The notes under the pieces were generated by a model. It saw only the letters and a list, made by a program, of their open reading frames with translations, made no database searches and was not told the DNA's origin. Positions 1 to 10,723 of a DNA stretch of 64,000 nt are shown in pieces. Position 1 is the stretch's first letter. Every line of letters begins with the position of its first letter. Origin of the DNA: Mesorhizobium waimense (GTDB lineage Bacteria; Pseudomonadota; Alphaproteobacteria; Rhizobiales; Rhizobiaceae); NCBI RefSeq assembly GCF_003601975.1, contig NZ_QZWZ01000013.1, forward strand, positions 62,001 through 126,000. The letters run 5' to 3'. The position numbers were made by a program, and so were the translations under genes.

Positions 1-287
1 TGTCCGGGAAATCGCTCTCGCAAGGCATCGATGACCAGCGTCGAGGCCGTGTTGCAGGCGATGACCGAAATGGCCGGCGCAAACCGGTCGAGCAGCCTTG
101 CGAACAACTCCAGTATATGCGTCCTGAGGGCCGGCTCCTCCCAGGCGCCATAGGGGAAAGCCGCATCGTCGGCGACATAGACGAAGCGGCGATCAGGCAT
201 CAAAACGCGCGCCTCGCGCAGCACGGTGAGACCGCCAACGCCGGAATCGAACATCAGGATCGGGCGGTGGCTTGATCGATCGTTCAT
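1..287 (-). CDS. murI: Glutamate racemase, N-terminal part (cut by window edge)
   Basis: Translation of the minus strand from the ATG at 287 gives MNDRSSHRPILMFDSGVGGL, then a stretch with the glutamate racemase signatures: the substrate loop FDSGVGGLTVLRE near residue 13, VADDAAFPYG near residue 37 and the catalytic-cysteine motif ACNTASTLVIDALR near residue 78. The enzyme makes D-glutamate for peptidoglycan in the cytoplasm. The frame runs off the window, so about two thirds of the protein is missing. A second in-frame ATG lies at 293. The first active-site cysteine motif is visible; the second, C-terminal one lies outside the window. Confidence 0.9.
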   Translation of the reverse strand, partial: MNDRSSHRPILMFDSGVGGLTVLREARVLMPDRRFVYVADDAAFPYGAWEEPALRTHILELFARLLDRFAPAISVIACNTASTLVIDALRERFPG

Positions 288-442
288 GGTCATCTGATCA
301 CGAGAAGAGGCTGGGAACCACGAGAAGAGGATGGCCTATCATTTGGCCAATGGCGCTTCTATCGGGAACGATCATGGTTATGAAGTGGCGAGATGCCCGC
401 CAAGTTGCGCTATTCCGGACGGAAAATCGCCACGCGCTTTGT

Positions 443-1039
443 TCAGAGCCCGCGCTTGCCGAAGCCGGCGGGCCGTGGCCGGCCGATTGGCTGAGCGACC
501 GGCGCCGAGCGCGTGGCCGGCGTGGCATTCGGTGCAGCGCTGGTGGCCATCCTGCCGCCGCCCGCAGAGGCGGGAACAGCGCCATCGAAATCGAAAACGG
601 ATGTCAGTTCGTTGATATCGACGCCGCCTGCTGGCTTCGCCACGAGGATTGTTATCCAGAGGCCGAATATGGAGAGGCCGAGCAGGTTCAGGCCGCCGGG
701 AACGCTGTCCGGATTGCCGAAGTCGATGACCAGCAAGGTGCCTGCCTGCAGGACCGCGTAGATGGCGGAGAACACGATGTAGGCCCACAGGATCCAACTG
801 CGTCCGTTGGCATCGCGGCTGCGGCGCCAGGCGATGTTGCCGCGCAGCAGCACAAACACCAGAGACATGACCAGGATGACGCCAGCCATCCCCTGCCGCG
901 ACGGGCCAGGTGTCGAATTGATCAGCCCCGCGAAGCCGATCGTTCCCGCGATGCAGACAACGATCGCCACAATCTCCGCCACCATCGCGGCGATAGAGTA
1001 AAGAAAGAAGCGCAAACGACCGATACTGGATGTAAACAT
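443..1039 (-). CDS. Small integral membrane protein, DUF805-like
   Basis: A 198-residue protein read from the ATG at 1039, which follows a GGGGGTGTT ribosome-binding stretch; an upstream in-frame start at 1105 would add 22 unlikely residues. It begins MFTSSIGRLRFFLYSIAA and has about four hydrophobic segments within residues 8-155. A WRRSRDANGRSW stretch after the second segment resembles the RRLHD-G-SGWW motif of DUF805 inner-membrane proteins. The tail after about residue 155 is polar, rich in Ala, Pro and Gly. Family membership is inferred from this motif and the topology; the function is unknown. It lies between murI and trmJ, all on the minus strand. Confidence 0.65.
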   Translation of the reverse strand: MFTSSIGRLRFFLYSIAAMVAEIVAIVVCIAGTIGFAGLINSTPGPSRQGMAGVILVMSLVFVLLRGNIAWRRSRDANGRSWILWAYIVFSAIYAVLQAGTLLVIDFGNPDSVPGGLNLLGLSIFGLWITILVAKPAGGVDINELTSVFDFDGAVPASAGGGRMATSAAPNATPATRSAPVAQPIGRPRPAGFGKRGL

Positions 1040-1117
1040 CCAACACCCCCAGTTTTGGGGACAATGGACGAAACCGAATAAGATTCGGTTACTGGCGAGC
1101 CTCAAAGTTAACCGGTT

Positions 1118-1978
1118 CTATTCTTCCTTTTCCGGCGACTGGATTCGCGCCGCTGCCGCAGGAAGCCGCCTTGGATCGTCTCCAGGCGAACCGTCGCCGC
1201 GCGGCATCGCCGGTGAAAACCTGTCGAGCGACGAGATGATGCCGCGCAGCACCTTGAGTTCCGGCTCGGCGAAAGCGGCGCGGGTCAGCACCGCGCGTAG
1301 ATTGTCGACCATCTTCGGCTTCTTCTGCGCCGGGCGGAAATAGCCGCGTGCTTCGAGCGCGCCTTCCAGATAGGCGAACAGGCCGTGCAATTGCTCCTTG
1401 GTCGCCGGCAGCATTTCGGGGCTGGAGAAATTGGTCTTCGTCTCGTCCTCGAGGCCCGACTTCATCCATTCATAAGACATCAGAAGTGCCGCCTGCGCGA
1501 TGTTGAGCGAGGAGAAGGCGGGATCGACGGGAAAGGTGACGATCTCGTCGGCAAGGCCGACCTCGTCATTGTAGAGGCCGAAGCGCTCGCGGCCGAACAG
1601 GATGCCGGTGCGCTGGCCGGCCGTGTGGCGTGCCCGCAGCGCCCTGCCCGCCTCGACCGGGCCGCGCACGGCTTTGAAGCCGTCGCGTTCGCGCGCCGTG
1701 GTGGCGAAGACAAAATTGAGATCGGCGACCGCCGAGGCGAGATCGTCGAACACTTTGACGGCATCGATGACATGGTCGGCGCGGCTCGCGGCTGCACGCG
1801 CCTTCTCGCTCGGCCAGCCGTCGCGCGGATCGACCAGGCGAAGTTCGGCGAGGCCGAAATTGGCCATGGCGCGCGCGACCATGCCGATATTCTCGCCAAG
1901 CTGCGGCTCGACGAGGATGATCGCCGGGCCCGCTGCGGCAGTGTTGCTGGGATTCTCGTCGGCTGACATCGTCGTCAA
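1118..1978 (-). CDS. trmJ: tRNA/rRNA 2'-O-methyltransferase, TrmJ type
   Basis: A 286-residue SPOUT-class (SpoU/TrmH) RNA methyltransferase. The family signatures are visible: ENIGMVARAM near residue 29, LFGRERFGLYNDEV near residue 148 and SSLNIAQAALL near residue 178, which together form the knotted SAM site. A C-terminal extension (about residues 195-286) is typical of TrmJ proteins, which methylate the 2'-OH of nucleotide 32 in the tRNA anticodon loop. The start could be MTTMSADEN (1978) or the second Met (1969). It is divergent from icd, with a 211-bp region between the two starts. Confidence 0.88.
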   Translation of the reverse strand: MTTMSADENPSNTAAAGPAIILVEPQLGENIGMVARAMANFGLAELRLVDPRDGWPSEKARAAASRADHVIDAVKVFDDLASAVADLNFVFATTARERDGFKAVRGPVEAGRALRARHTAGQRTGILFGRERFGLYNDEVGLADEIVTFPVDPAFSSLNIAQAALLMSYEWMKSGLEDETKTNFSSPEMLPATKEQLHGLFAYLEGALEARGYFRPAQKKPKMVDNLRAVLTRAAFAEPELKVLRGIISSLDRFSPAMPRGDGSPGDDPRRLPAAAARIQSPEKEE

Positions 1979-2189
1979 TGAACTTCTGTTTGCGGCATTT
2001 CAGCGTCCCCTGCCATATTCAGCAGCGAAAATGAAGCTCTCGCAAGGAACCGCCGATGTCGCGGTCGAGCCGGCCGCTGCGGATGCCGTTTGCGCGGCCA
2101 AAAATGCTTTGATATACGGGCCGCATCCCCGGCCGAAAGCCATGCGGGCAGGCCGTTCCGATATCCCCCAGCAACGAGGCATTCTTTCC

Positions 2190-3401
2190 ATGGCGAAGAT
2201 CAAGGTGGCGAACCCGGTCGTCGAACTCGACGGCGACGAGATGACCCGCATCATCTGGCAGTTCATCAAGGACAAGCTGATCCACCCCTATCTCGACCTC
2301 ACGCTCGACTATTACGACCTCGGCGTCGAGCACCGCGACGCCACCAACGACCAGGTGACCATCGACGCGGCCAACGCCATCAAGAAATACGGCGTCGGCG
2401 TGAAATGCGCGACGATCACCCCCGACGAGCAGCGCGTCGAGGAATTCAAGCTGAAGAAGATGTGGAAGTCGCCGAACGGCACCATCCGCAACATCCTCGG
2501 CGGCACCATCTTCCGCGAGCCGATCATCATGAAGAACGTGCCGCGCCTGGTGCCCGGCTGGACCAAGCCGATCATCGTCGGCCGTCACGCCTTCGGCGAC
2601 CAGTACCGCGCCACCGATTTCCGCTTCCCCGGCAAGGGCAAGCTGACGATCAAGTTCGTCGGCGAGGACGGCGCGGTGATCGAGCACGACGTGTTCGACG
2701 CGCCGGCGGCCGGCGTCGCCATGGCCATGTACAATCTCGACGAGTCGATCCGCGAGTTCGCCCGCGCGTCGCTGAACTACGGCCTGCTGCGCAACTATCC
2801 AGTCTATCTGTCGACCAAGAACACCATCCTCAAGGCCTATGACGGCCGCTTCAAGGATATCTTCCAGGAAGTCTACGAGGCCGAGTTCGAAGCCGAGTTC
2901 AAGGCCAAGAAGCTGTGGTACGAGCACCGGCTGATCGACGACATGGTGGCCTCCAGCCTGAAATGGTCGGGCGGCTATGTCTGGGCCTGCAAGAACTATG
3001 ACGGCGACGTGCAGTCCGACACGGTGGCGCAAGGGTTCGGCTCGCTCGGCCTGATGACCTCGGTGCTGATGACGCCGGACGGCAAGACGGGGGAAGCGGA
3101 AGCCGCGCACGGCACCGTCACCCGCCACTACCGCCAGCACCAGAAGGGCGAGGAAACCTCGACCAATTCGATCGCCTCGATCTTCGCCTGGACGCGCGGG
3201 CTCGCCCACCGCGCCAAGCTCGACGACAATGCCGAGCTGAAGCGCTTTGCCGAGACGCTGGAAAAGGTCTGCATCCAGACCGTCGAGAGCGGCTTCATGA
3301 CCAAGGATCTGTCGCTGCTGATCGGCCCCGACCAGCCCTGGCTGTCGACCACCGGTTTCCTCGACAAGATCGACGAGAACCTGCAGAAGGCGATGGCCTG
3401 A
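2190..3401 (+). CDS. icd: NADP-dependent isocitrate dehydrogenase
   Basis: A 403-residue TCA-cycle enzyme that oxidises isocitrate to 2-oxoglutarate with NADP. It begins MAKIKVANPVVELDGDEMTR, the classic N-terminus of the eukaryotic-like isocitrate dehydrogenases found in rhizobia. ATITPDEQRVEEF, TIRNILGGTIFREPI and EAAHGTVTRHY carry the substrate and NADP sites. The open frame extends far upstream (to 1602), but homology begins at 2190, and the extension is the shadow of trmJ. The next gene begins 12 bp after the stop, so the GST may be cotranscribed. Confidence 0.96.
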   Translation: MAKIKVANPVVELDGDEMTRIIWQFIKDKLIHPYLDLTLDYYDLGVEHRDATNDQVTIDAANAIKKYGVGVKCATITPDEQRVEEFKLKKMWKSPNGTIRNILGGTIFREPIIMKNVPRLVPGWTKPIIVGRHAFGDQYRATDFRFPGKGKLTIKFVGEDGAVIEHDVFDAPAAGVAMAMYNLDESIREFARASLNYGLLRNYPVYLSTKNTILKAYDGRFKDIFQEVYEAEFEAEFKAKKLWYEHRLIDDMVASSLKWSGGYVWACKNYDGDVQSDTVAQGFGSLGLMTSVLMTPDGKTGEAEAAHGTVTRHYRQHQKGEETSTNSIASIFAWTRGLAHRAKLDDNAELKRFAETLEKVCIQTVESGFMTKDLSLLIGPDQPWLSTTGFLDKIDENLQKAMA

Positions 3402-3413
3402 CCGGCAAGCGAC

Positions 3414-4034
3414 GTGGGCAAGCCCATCGTCTACGGGGCGGACTACAGCGTCTATGTGCGCATCGTCCGCCTCGCGCTCGAGGAAAAGGACATCGATTAC
3501 GAGCTCGTGCCGGTCGATGTCTTCGCGGCGGAAGGCATTCCGGCCTGGTATCTCGAGCACCATCCGTTCGGCCGCATCCCGGCCTTCGAGCATGACGGCT
3601 TTCGCCTGTTCGAGGCGAGCGCGATCGCGCGCTATGTCGACGAGGCTTTTGCCGGACGGGCGCTGCAGCCGCAAGACCCGCGCGGCCGAGCAAGGATGAA
3701 CCAGATCATCGGCATGCTCGATGCCTATGGCTACCGGGCGATGGTCTGGGATGTTGCCGTCGAACGGCTGGAGAAAGTGCCGCCCGACGAGGCGCTGATT
3801 GCCAGCGGGCTTTCGACGGCGAGCACGGCGGTGCGGGTGCTTTCATCCCTGAAAGCTGAGGGACCGTGGCTGCTGGGTGACCAACTGACGCTGGCCGACC
3901 TGCATGCAGCGCCCATCATCGACTATTTCCTCAGGGTCGCCGAAGGGCAAAGCCTTCTGGCCGAATTCCCCGATATCCAGGCGTGGTGGACGCACATCGC
4001 GGCGCGTCCAGGCTTTGCCAACAGGGTGACATAG
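3414..4034 (+). CDS. Glutathione S-transferase family protein
   Basis: A 206-residue cytosolic GST. The N-terminal thioredoxin-like domain (about 1-80) has the glutathione-binding cis-Pro/Ser region FGRIPAFEHDGFRLFEASAI near residues 51-70. The all-helical C-terminal domain ends with WLLGDQLTLADLHAAPII and WWTHIAARPGF, the usual GST C-terminal motifs. The start is a GTG 12 bp after the icd stop. Its substrate is unknown. The next gene, a Coq7-type hydroxylase, follows after 14 bp, so icd, gst and coq7 look like one transcript. Confidence 0.85.
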   Translation: MGKPIVYGADYSVYVRIVRLALEEKDIDYELVPVDVFAAEGIPAWYLEHHPFGRIPAFEHDGFRLFEASAIARYVDEAFAGRALQPQDPRGRARMNQIIGMLDAYGYRAMVWDVAVERLEKVPPDEALIASGLSTASTAVRVLSSLKAEGPWLLGDQLTLADLHAAPIIDYFLRVAEGQSLLAEFPDIQAWWTHIAARPGFANRVT

Positions 4035-4048
4035 GTCCGGGCGCGTGC

Positions 4049-4630
4049 ATGGCTGACCTTTCTCACCAGGACGCACTCACCGTGGCCAGAATTGTCAGGG
4101 TCAACCACGCCGGCGAGTTCGGGGCAATCAGAATCTATTCGGCGCAGATTCTTGTCGCGAAACGCTTTTGGCCGGATTGCGTGCCGTCCCTGTCGGAGAT
4201 GCTCGGGCACGAGCGCAATCACTGCGCCGCCTTCCATGCCGCCATGCCGCCGCGGCATTCGCGACCGTGCAGGGTGATGCAATTCTGGAGTTGGGGCGGC
4301 TGGCTGCTGGGTTTCGTGACGGCGCTGCTCGGACCGCAAGGCATCTGGGCCTGCACGGCTGCCGTCGAAGCAGCGGTGCATCGCCATCTGGACGACCAGC
4401 TATTCTTTTTGATCGACCGTGATCGTGAGTTGCACGGCATCATCTTGGCGATCCGGGAGGAAGAGCTCGCCCATCTCCATCACGCCGAAGAACAGCTGAA
4501 ATCGCCCGGCCCGTTGTTGAACCTTCTAAGGACAACCATCTCCATCGCCACAGATTGCCTGATCTGGCTGTCCACCTGGGGCGACTCCAGCAGAATGACG
4601 CACGCGCTGAAATCGGCGAAGCAAGCCTAG
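4049..4630 (+). CDS. coq7: Coq7-type di-iron demethoxyubiquinone hydroxylase
   Basis: A 193-residue carboxylate-bridged di-iron protein of the COQ7 family, which hydroxylates demethoxyubiquinol in the last steps of ubiquinone synthesis at the membrane. All six expected iron ligands can be placed: Glu in VNHAGEFGAIRIY, ExxH in LGHERNHCAAF, Glu in AAVEAAVHRHL and ExxH in REEELAHLHH. The ATG at 4049 is preferred; an in-frame start further upstream overlaps the GST. It is weakly hydrophobic around FWSWGGWLLGFVTALLG. It follows icd and gst closely on the same strand and is convergent with the DUF2269 gene. Confidence 0.85.
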   Translation: MADLSHQDALTVARIVRVNHAGEFGAIRIYSAQILVAKRFWPDCVPSLSEMLGHERNHCAAFHAAMPPRHSRPCRVMQFWSWGGWLLGFVTALLGPQGIWACTAAVEAAVHRHLDDQLFFLIDRDRELHGIILAIREEELAHLHHAEEQLKSPGPLLNLLRTTISIATDCLIWLSTWGDSSRMTHALKSAKQA

Positions 4631-4669
4631 GCGGCGGTGCAGCAGGCTGAGCTGTCACCTGTGCGAGGC

Positions 4670-5149
4670 CTAAAAACTGATTTCCGGCCGAGTGACCATC
4701 AGCCAGAGAATGGCGAGCACCGCAGCGAAAGCCGGAAAGCCGCAAGCGAACCAGATGCGAAACAAGCGCTTCTCTTCGGCGGGCAGCGGTGCATTCTCGA
4801 TGGCCGCCTGTCGCGCCAGATTTCGAATCCGGATCTGGATCCAGACAACGGGCAGCCAGAACAAACCGGTCACGACATAGAGCACCAAGGACAGCACGAT
4901 CCAGCCATCGGACAGTGGCCAGCCCGATGCATGCGCCAGCAGCACACCTGATATCGGTTGCACAATGACGGCCGTTGCAGTGAAGATGGTGTCGGCGATG
5001 GCGACGGTGCCCGCGACATGGGCGACGAGATCGGCCCGACCGGTTCGTTGCGCCATCAGCATGAAGAAGGCGATGCCCGCGCCGGTGCCGAACAGAACCG
5101 TGGCACCGATGACGTGCACCCAGCGCAGCATGTCAACCCAGAGGCTCAT
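4670..5149 (-). CDS. DUF2269-like integral membrane protein
   Basis: A 159-residue protein with four hydrophobic helices, beginning MSLWVDMLRWVHVIGATVLF. The WVHVIGATVLFGTGAGIAFF start and the central VQPISGVLLAH segment fit the DUF2269 family of predicted inner-membrane proteins, whose function is unknown. The ATG overlaps the stop of the upstream SDR-DoxX gene by four bases (ATGA), which suggests translational coupling and a shared role. The chain alaS, SDR-DoxX, DUF2269 reads as one operon. The family call rests on pattern recognition only. Confidence 0.7.
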   Translation of the reverse strand: MSLWVDMLRWVHVIGATVLFGTGAGIAFFMLMAQRTGRADLVAHVAGTVAIADTIFTATAVIVQPISGVLLAHASGWPLSDGWIVLSLVLYVVTGLFWLPVVWIQIRIRNLARQAAIENAPLPAEEKRLFRIWFACGFPAFAAVLAILWLMVTRPEISF

Positions 5150-6441
5150 CGCTCGTCGAGAACCGCCAGCGCCACCACCACCAGGCAAAGCGCGGGGATC
5201 GTCTTGACCAGCGGCCCCAGCGGAGCGAGCCACAGCTCGGGAGCAAGAAGCGTCGACGCCGCCAGATAGAACAGTGTGATCGCAATCATCGTCAGCAGCG
5301 CCGGCCTGGCCAAAGGCCGGACCAGGACCGCCGCGCCGACAAGCATATCCGCCACGCTGCCGGTCAGAACCGAGATCTGCGCGAAATTCGCCGGCACGCC
5401 GCGCGAGACGAGAATGTCCGCGGCCTCGTCTTGCCGGATCAGGCCGACGATGCCCGAAACAAGCCAAAACAGGGACAGGCAGGCCAAGATGACCGGCTTT
5501 GCCAGCCAGAGGCGAGCGAACCATCGCTCCTGAACATGCGCGGGCATGTCGGCCAGCGTTGCGTCCAGCGGCTGAAGCGGATGGTCGGACACGTCATTCC
5601 AGGGCTGGGCATTGCCTGTGATGCCACCCGCCAGCGCGGCAAGGGCCGAGCTGCGCAAAGGAGATCGCCAACCGAGGGTGCCAAGGCCATCGGCAACGGC
5701 GCCGACAAGCCGGCCGAGAATAGGCGGCATCGGCACGACCCGCGCCGGCGGCAGACCAAGCCATCCACGAAAGGCAGACAGGATATCAGCGAGAGAGCGG
5801 GCCTTGCCTTCGACGAGATCGATGGCAAGGCGCGGCGGCAGAGAGCCGGCAACCGCACGTGAGACCGCCTCAGCAACGTCGGCGACCGATACAGTCTGGA
5901 TCGGCTGGCGCGACAGGACGGCAGGAACAAAGCCGGGGAAGGCCGCAAGAGCACGCAAAAGCGCGGTCCCGCCATAGGCCGCCGGCGCGATCACCAGACC
6001 CGGGCGCAGGATCGTCCATTCCAGGGACGAGCCTGCGACGGCCTTGTCGCCTTGAGCCTTTGTGCTGAAGAATGGATTTGCCGATGCGGGATCGACGCCG
6101 ATCACGGAAATCTGCACGAAACGGCGCACGCCGGCCTGTTCGCATGCCGCGACCAGCGCCACCACCGCGCGTCGGTGGACGGCGTCGAGACGGTCGCGCG
6201 GACCGTCCTGCAGGGCACCTGCCGCATTCACGACCACATCCACGCCCGCAACCACCGGCAGCCAGTCTTCAGCGGCCAGCAGCCGCGACATGTCGGCCGC
6301 AATCCAGCGCACCGCTGGCCTGCGCCGTTCAGCGTCCAGAACATCGCGGCCAAGGCCGGCCACATGATGGCCGTCGCGGAGCAAACGGCCGATGAGGGCT
6401 TCCCCGATCAGACCATAGCCGCCGAGAACAAGGACCTTCAT
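5146..6441 (-). CDS. NAD-dependent epimerase/SDR fused to a DoxX-like membrane domain
   Basis: A 431-residue two-part protein. Residues 1 to about 290 form an extended SDR of the NmrA/epimerase kind, with the Rossmann motif VLVLGGYGLIGEAL at the start and ILRPGLVIAP in the middle. Residues about 310-431 hold four hydrophobic segments with the pattern of DoxX-like proteins (LWLAKPVILACLSLFWLVSG, then LVGAAVLVRP). The canonical YxxxK is not obvious; FFSTKAQGDKAV lies at the expected place, so catalysis is uncertain. It begins 10 bp after the alaS stop and overlaps the DUF2269 gene by four bases. Role unknown. Confidence 0.82.
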   Translation of the reverse strand: MKVLVLGGYGLIGEALIGRLLRDGHHVAGLGRDVLDAERRRPAVRWIAADMSRLLAAEDWLPVVAGVDVVVNAAGALQDGPRDRLDAVHRRAVVALVAACEQAGVRRFVQISVIGVDPASANPFFSTKAQGDKAVAGSSLEWTILRPGLVIAPAAYGGTALLRALAAFPGFVPAVLSRQPIQTVSVADVAEAVSRAVAGSLPPRLAIDLVEGKARSLADILSAFRGWLGLPPARVVPMPPILGRLVGAVADGLGTLGWRSPLRSSALAALAGGITGNAQPWNDVSDHPLQPLDATLADMPAHVQERWFARLWLAKPVILACLSLFWLVSGIVGLIRQDEAADILVSRGVPANFAQISVLTGSVADMLVGAAVLVRPLARPALLTMIAITLFYLAASTLLAPELWLAPLGPLVKTIPALCLVVVALAVLDER

Positions 6442-6451
6442 GTGGTGGCTT

Positions 6452-9118
<2,667 letters not shown>

Positions 9119-9240
9119 GAGTGCTGCCTTTTCGCGAAAACCGCCGGCAACCCGGCGGAAACTGACATGGCCTTTTAACGGGCACGCTCCACCCTGTCCA
9201 GAAACAGGGAATTGGGCCAAACCATGCCGCCCAAAAACAA

Positions 9241-9267
9241 AAACCGCCGGCTCGAGGCCGGCGGTTT
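9241..9267 (-). terminator. Rho-independent terminator of recA
   Basis: An 11-bp perfect stem, AAACCGCCGGC paired with GCCGGCGGTTT, has a 5-base loop (TCGAG). Read on the minus strand it is followed by TTTTTGTTTTT (complement of 9230-9240), as in intrinsic terminators. It lies between the recA stop (9342) and the alaS start (9118), so it should end recA transcription and make alaS depend on its own promoter. Confidence 0.85.
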
Positions 9268-9341
9268 GGAACGCGATACTGTAGAACTCGGTTACTTAAG
9301 CGTCAGGAGGCCGGGTTTATGGCCGAACTCTGGCCAGTGCC

Positions 9342-10439
9342 CTACATCGCGCCGGCTTCGTCCTCGAAACCGTCGTCTCCGCCTTCGGAGCCACCATTTT
9401 CGAGGAATTTCTCGGCGATCAGCCCGGCATTCTGCCTGAGCGCCAGTTCGATCTCGCGCGCCGTGTCAGGATTGTCGCGCAGGAACAGCTTGGCGTTCTC
9501 GCGACCCTGGCCGAGGCGCTGCGAATTGTAGGAGAACCAGGCGCCCGACTTCTCGACCACGCCGGCCTTGACGCCGAGGTCGACCAGTTCGCCGGTCTTG
9601 GAGACGCCCTCGCCATACATGATGTCGAACTCGACCACCTTGAAGGGCGGCGCCAGCTTGTTCTTGACGACCTTGACGCGGGTCTGGTTGCCGACGACCT
9701 CGTCGCGGTCCTTGACCGAGCCGATGCGGCGGATGTCGAGACGGACCGAGGCGTAGAATTTCAGCGCATTGCCGCCGGTCGTGGTTTCGGGCGAACCGAA
9801 CATGACGCCGATCTTCATGCGGATCTGGTTGATGAAGATGACCATGGTGTTGGAGCGCGAGATCGAGGCGGTCAGCTTGCGCAGCGCCTGGCTCATCAGA
9901 CGGGCCTGCAGGCCGGGCAGCGAATCGCCCATCTCGCCCTCGATTTCGGCGCGCGGCGTCAGCGCCGCAACCGAATCGACCACCAGCACGTCGATGGCGC
10001 CGGAACGCACCAGCGTGTCGCAGATCTCAAGCGCCTGCTCGCCGGTGTCGGGCTGCGAGATCAAAAGGTTCTCAAGGTCGACGCCGAGCTTGCGGGCATA
10101 GACCGGATCGAGCGCGTGCTCGGCATCGACGAAGGCGCAGATGCCGCCCTTCTTCTGGGCTTCCGCCACCGTGTGCAGCGCCAGCGTCGTCTTGCCCGAG
10201 CTTTCCGGCCCGTAAATCTCGACGATGCGGCCGCGCGGCAGGCCACCGACGCCAAGTGCGATGTCGAGGCCAAGCGACCCGGTGGGCACGGTTTCGATCT
10301 CGACGACCTGCTCATTGGCGCCAAGGCGCATGATCGAGCCCTTGCCGAAAGCGCGTTCGATCTGCGACAGCGCCGCGTCCAGAGCCTTTGATTTGTCCAC
10401 TGCCTTGTCCTCTACAAGCCGCAAAGTATTCTGAGCCAT
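9342..10439 (-). CDS. recA: Recombinase RecA
   Basis: A 365-residue recombinase that forms filaments on single-stranded DNA, drives homologous recombination and triggers LexA self-cleavage. Walker A GPESSGKTT is at about residues 77-85, and the L2/ATPase region includes GGNALKFYASVRLDIRR. The acidic C-terminal tail (GGSEGGDDGFEDEAGAM) is usual. The start MAQNTLRLVEDKAVDKSKAL matches rhizobial RecA proteins. Upstream lies a promoter overlapped by a LexA-type site (separate entries), which indicates SOS control. Confidence 0.98.
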   Translation of the reverse strand: MAQNTLRLVEDKAVDKSKALDAALSQIERAFGKGSIMRLGANEQVVEIETVPTGSLGLDIALGVGGLPRGRIVEIYGPESSGKTTLALHTVAEAQKKGGICAFVDAEHALDPVYARKLGVDLENLLISQPDTGEQALEICDTLVRSGAIDVLVVDSVAALTPRAEIEGEMGDSLPGLQARLMSQALRKLTASISRSNTMVIFINQIRMKIGVMFGSPETTTGGNALKFYASVRLDIRRIGSVKDRDEVVGNQTRVKVVKNKLAPPFKVVEFDIMYGEGVSKTGELVDLGVKAGVVEKSGAWFSYNSQRLGQGRENAKLFLRDNPDTAREIELALRQNAGLIAEKFLENGGSEGGDDGFEDEAGAM

Positions 10440-10495
10440 GATACATCACCCCTTGGTCGTCAATGAAGGCCGGACAATCCGTAATCCCTGCCCTA

Positions 10496-10524
10496 TTTGT
10501 ACCTTTTTTGTTCTCGTTTGGCAA
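10496..10524 (-). promoter_or_regulatory. Predicted recA promoter
   Basis: Reading the minus strand: -35 TTGCCA (complement of 10519-10524), 17-bp spacer, -10 TACAAA (complement of 10496-10501). This leaves about 50 bp of leader before the recA ATG at 10439. The -35 hexamer is part of the LexA-type operator, which fits repression by occlusion. Assigned by matching the sigma-70 consensus by eye. Confidence 0.55.
10508..10524. promoter_or_regulatory. LexA/SOS operator (TTG-N11-CAA type)
   Basis: The 17-bp element TTGTTCTCGTTTGGCAA fits TTG-N11-CAA, the operator form described for the Rhizobium etli recA gene. It overlaps the predicted recA -35 hexamer and lies about 70 bp upstream of the start codon. 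The position and spacing are seen directly; binding by LexA is inferred from the family. Confidence 0.65.
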
Positions 10525-10723
10525 GGGGTATCAAATATCTGAAAAACAATCGATATCCGGGATTTGTTCTTTTTTTGTCTCATCCCTTCGTTCCATGGAG
10601 CATCCCGCATCCGATCAGGCGGTCCGATTGTTTTGATCCGCCGAATCGCTCCCTTGCCTTGCGAAGCCCAGCCGCACAGCCTAGCGCTTGTGCGGCTGGA
10701 ATAACAAATGTCATATCGCCCGC

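Noticed and set aside
299..330. Repeat CACGAGAAGAGG twice, 20 bp apart, upstream of murI
   Set aside because: Too short and isolated to interpret; may be a chance duplication.
2019..3674. 551-residue open frame antisense to icd
   Set aside because: Shadow of icd; no recognisable domain.
10566..10580. GTTC-N7-GTTC SOS box upstream of recA
   Set aside because: The second half reads GTCT, two mismatches; the TTG-N11-CAA site fits better.
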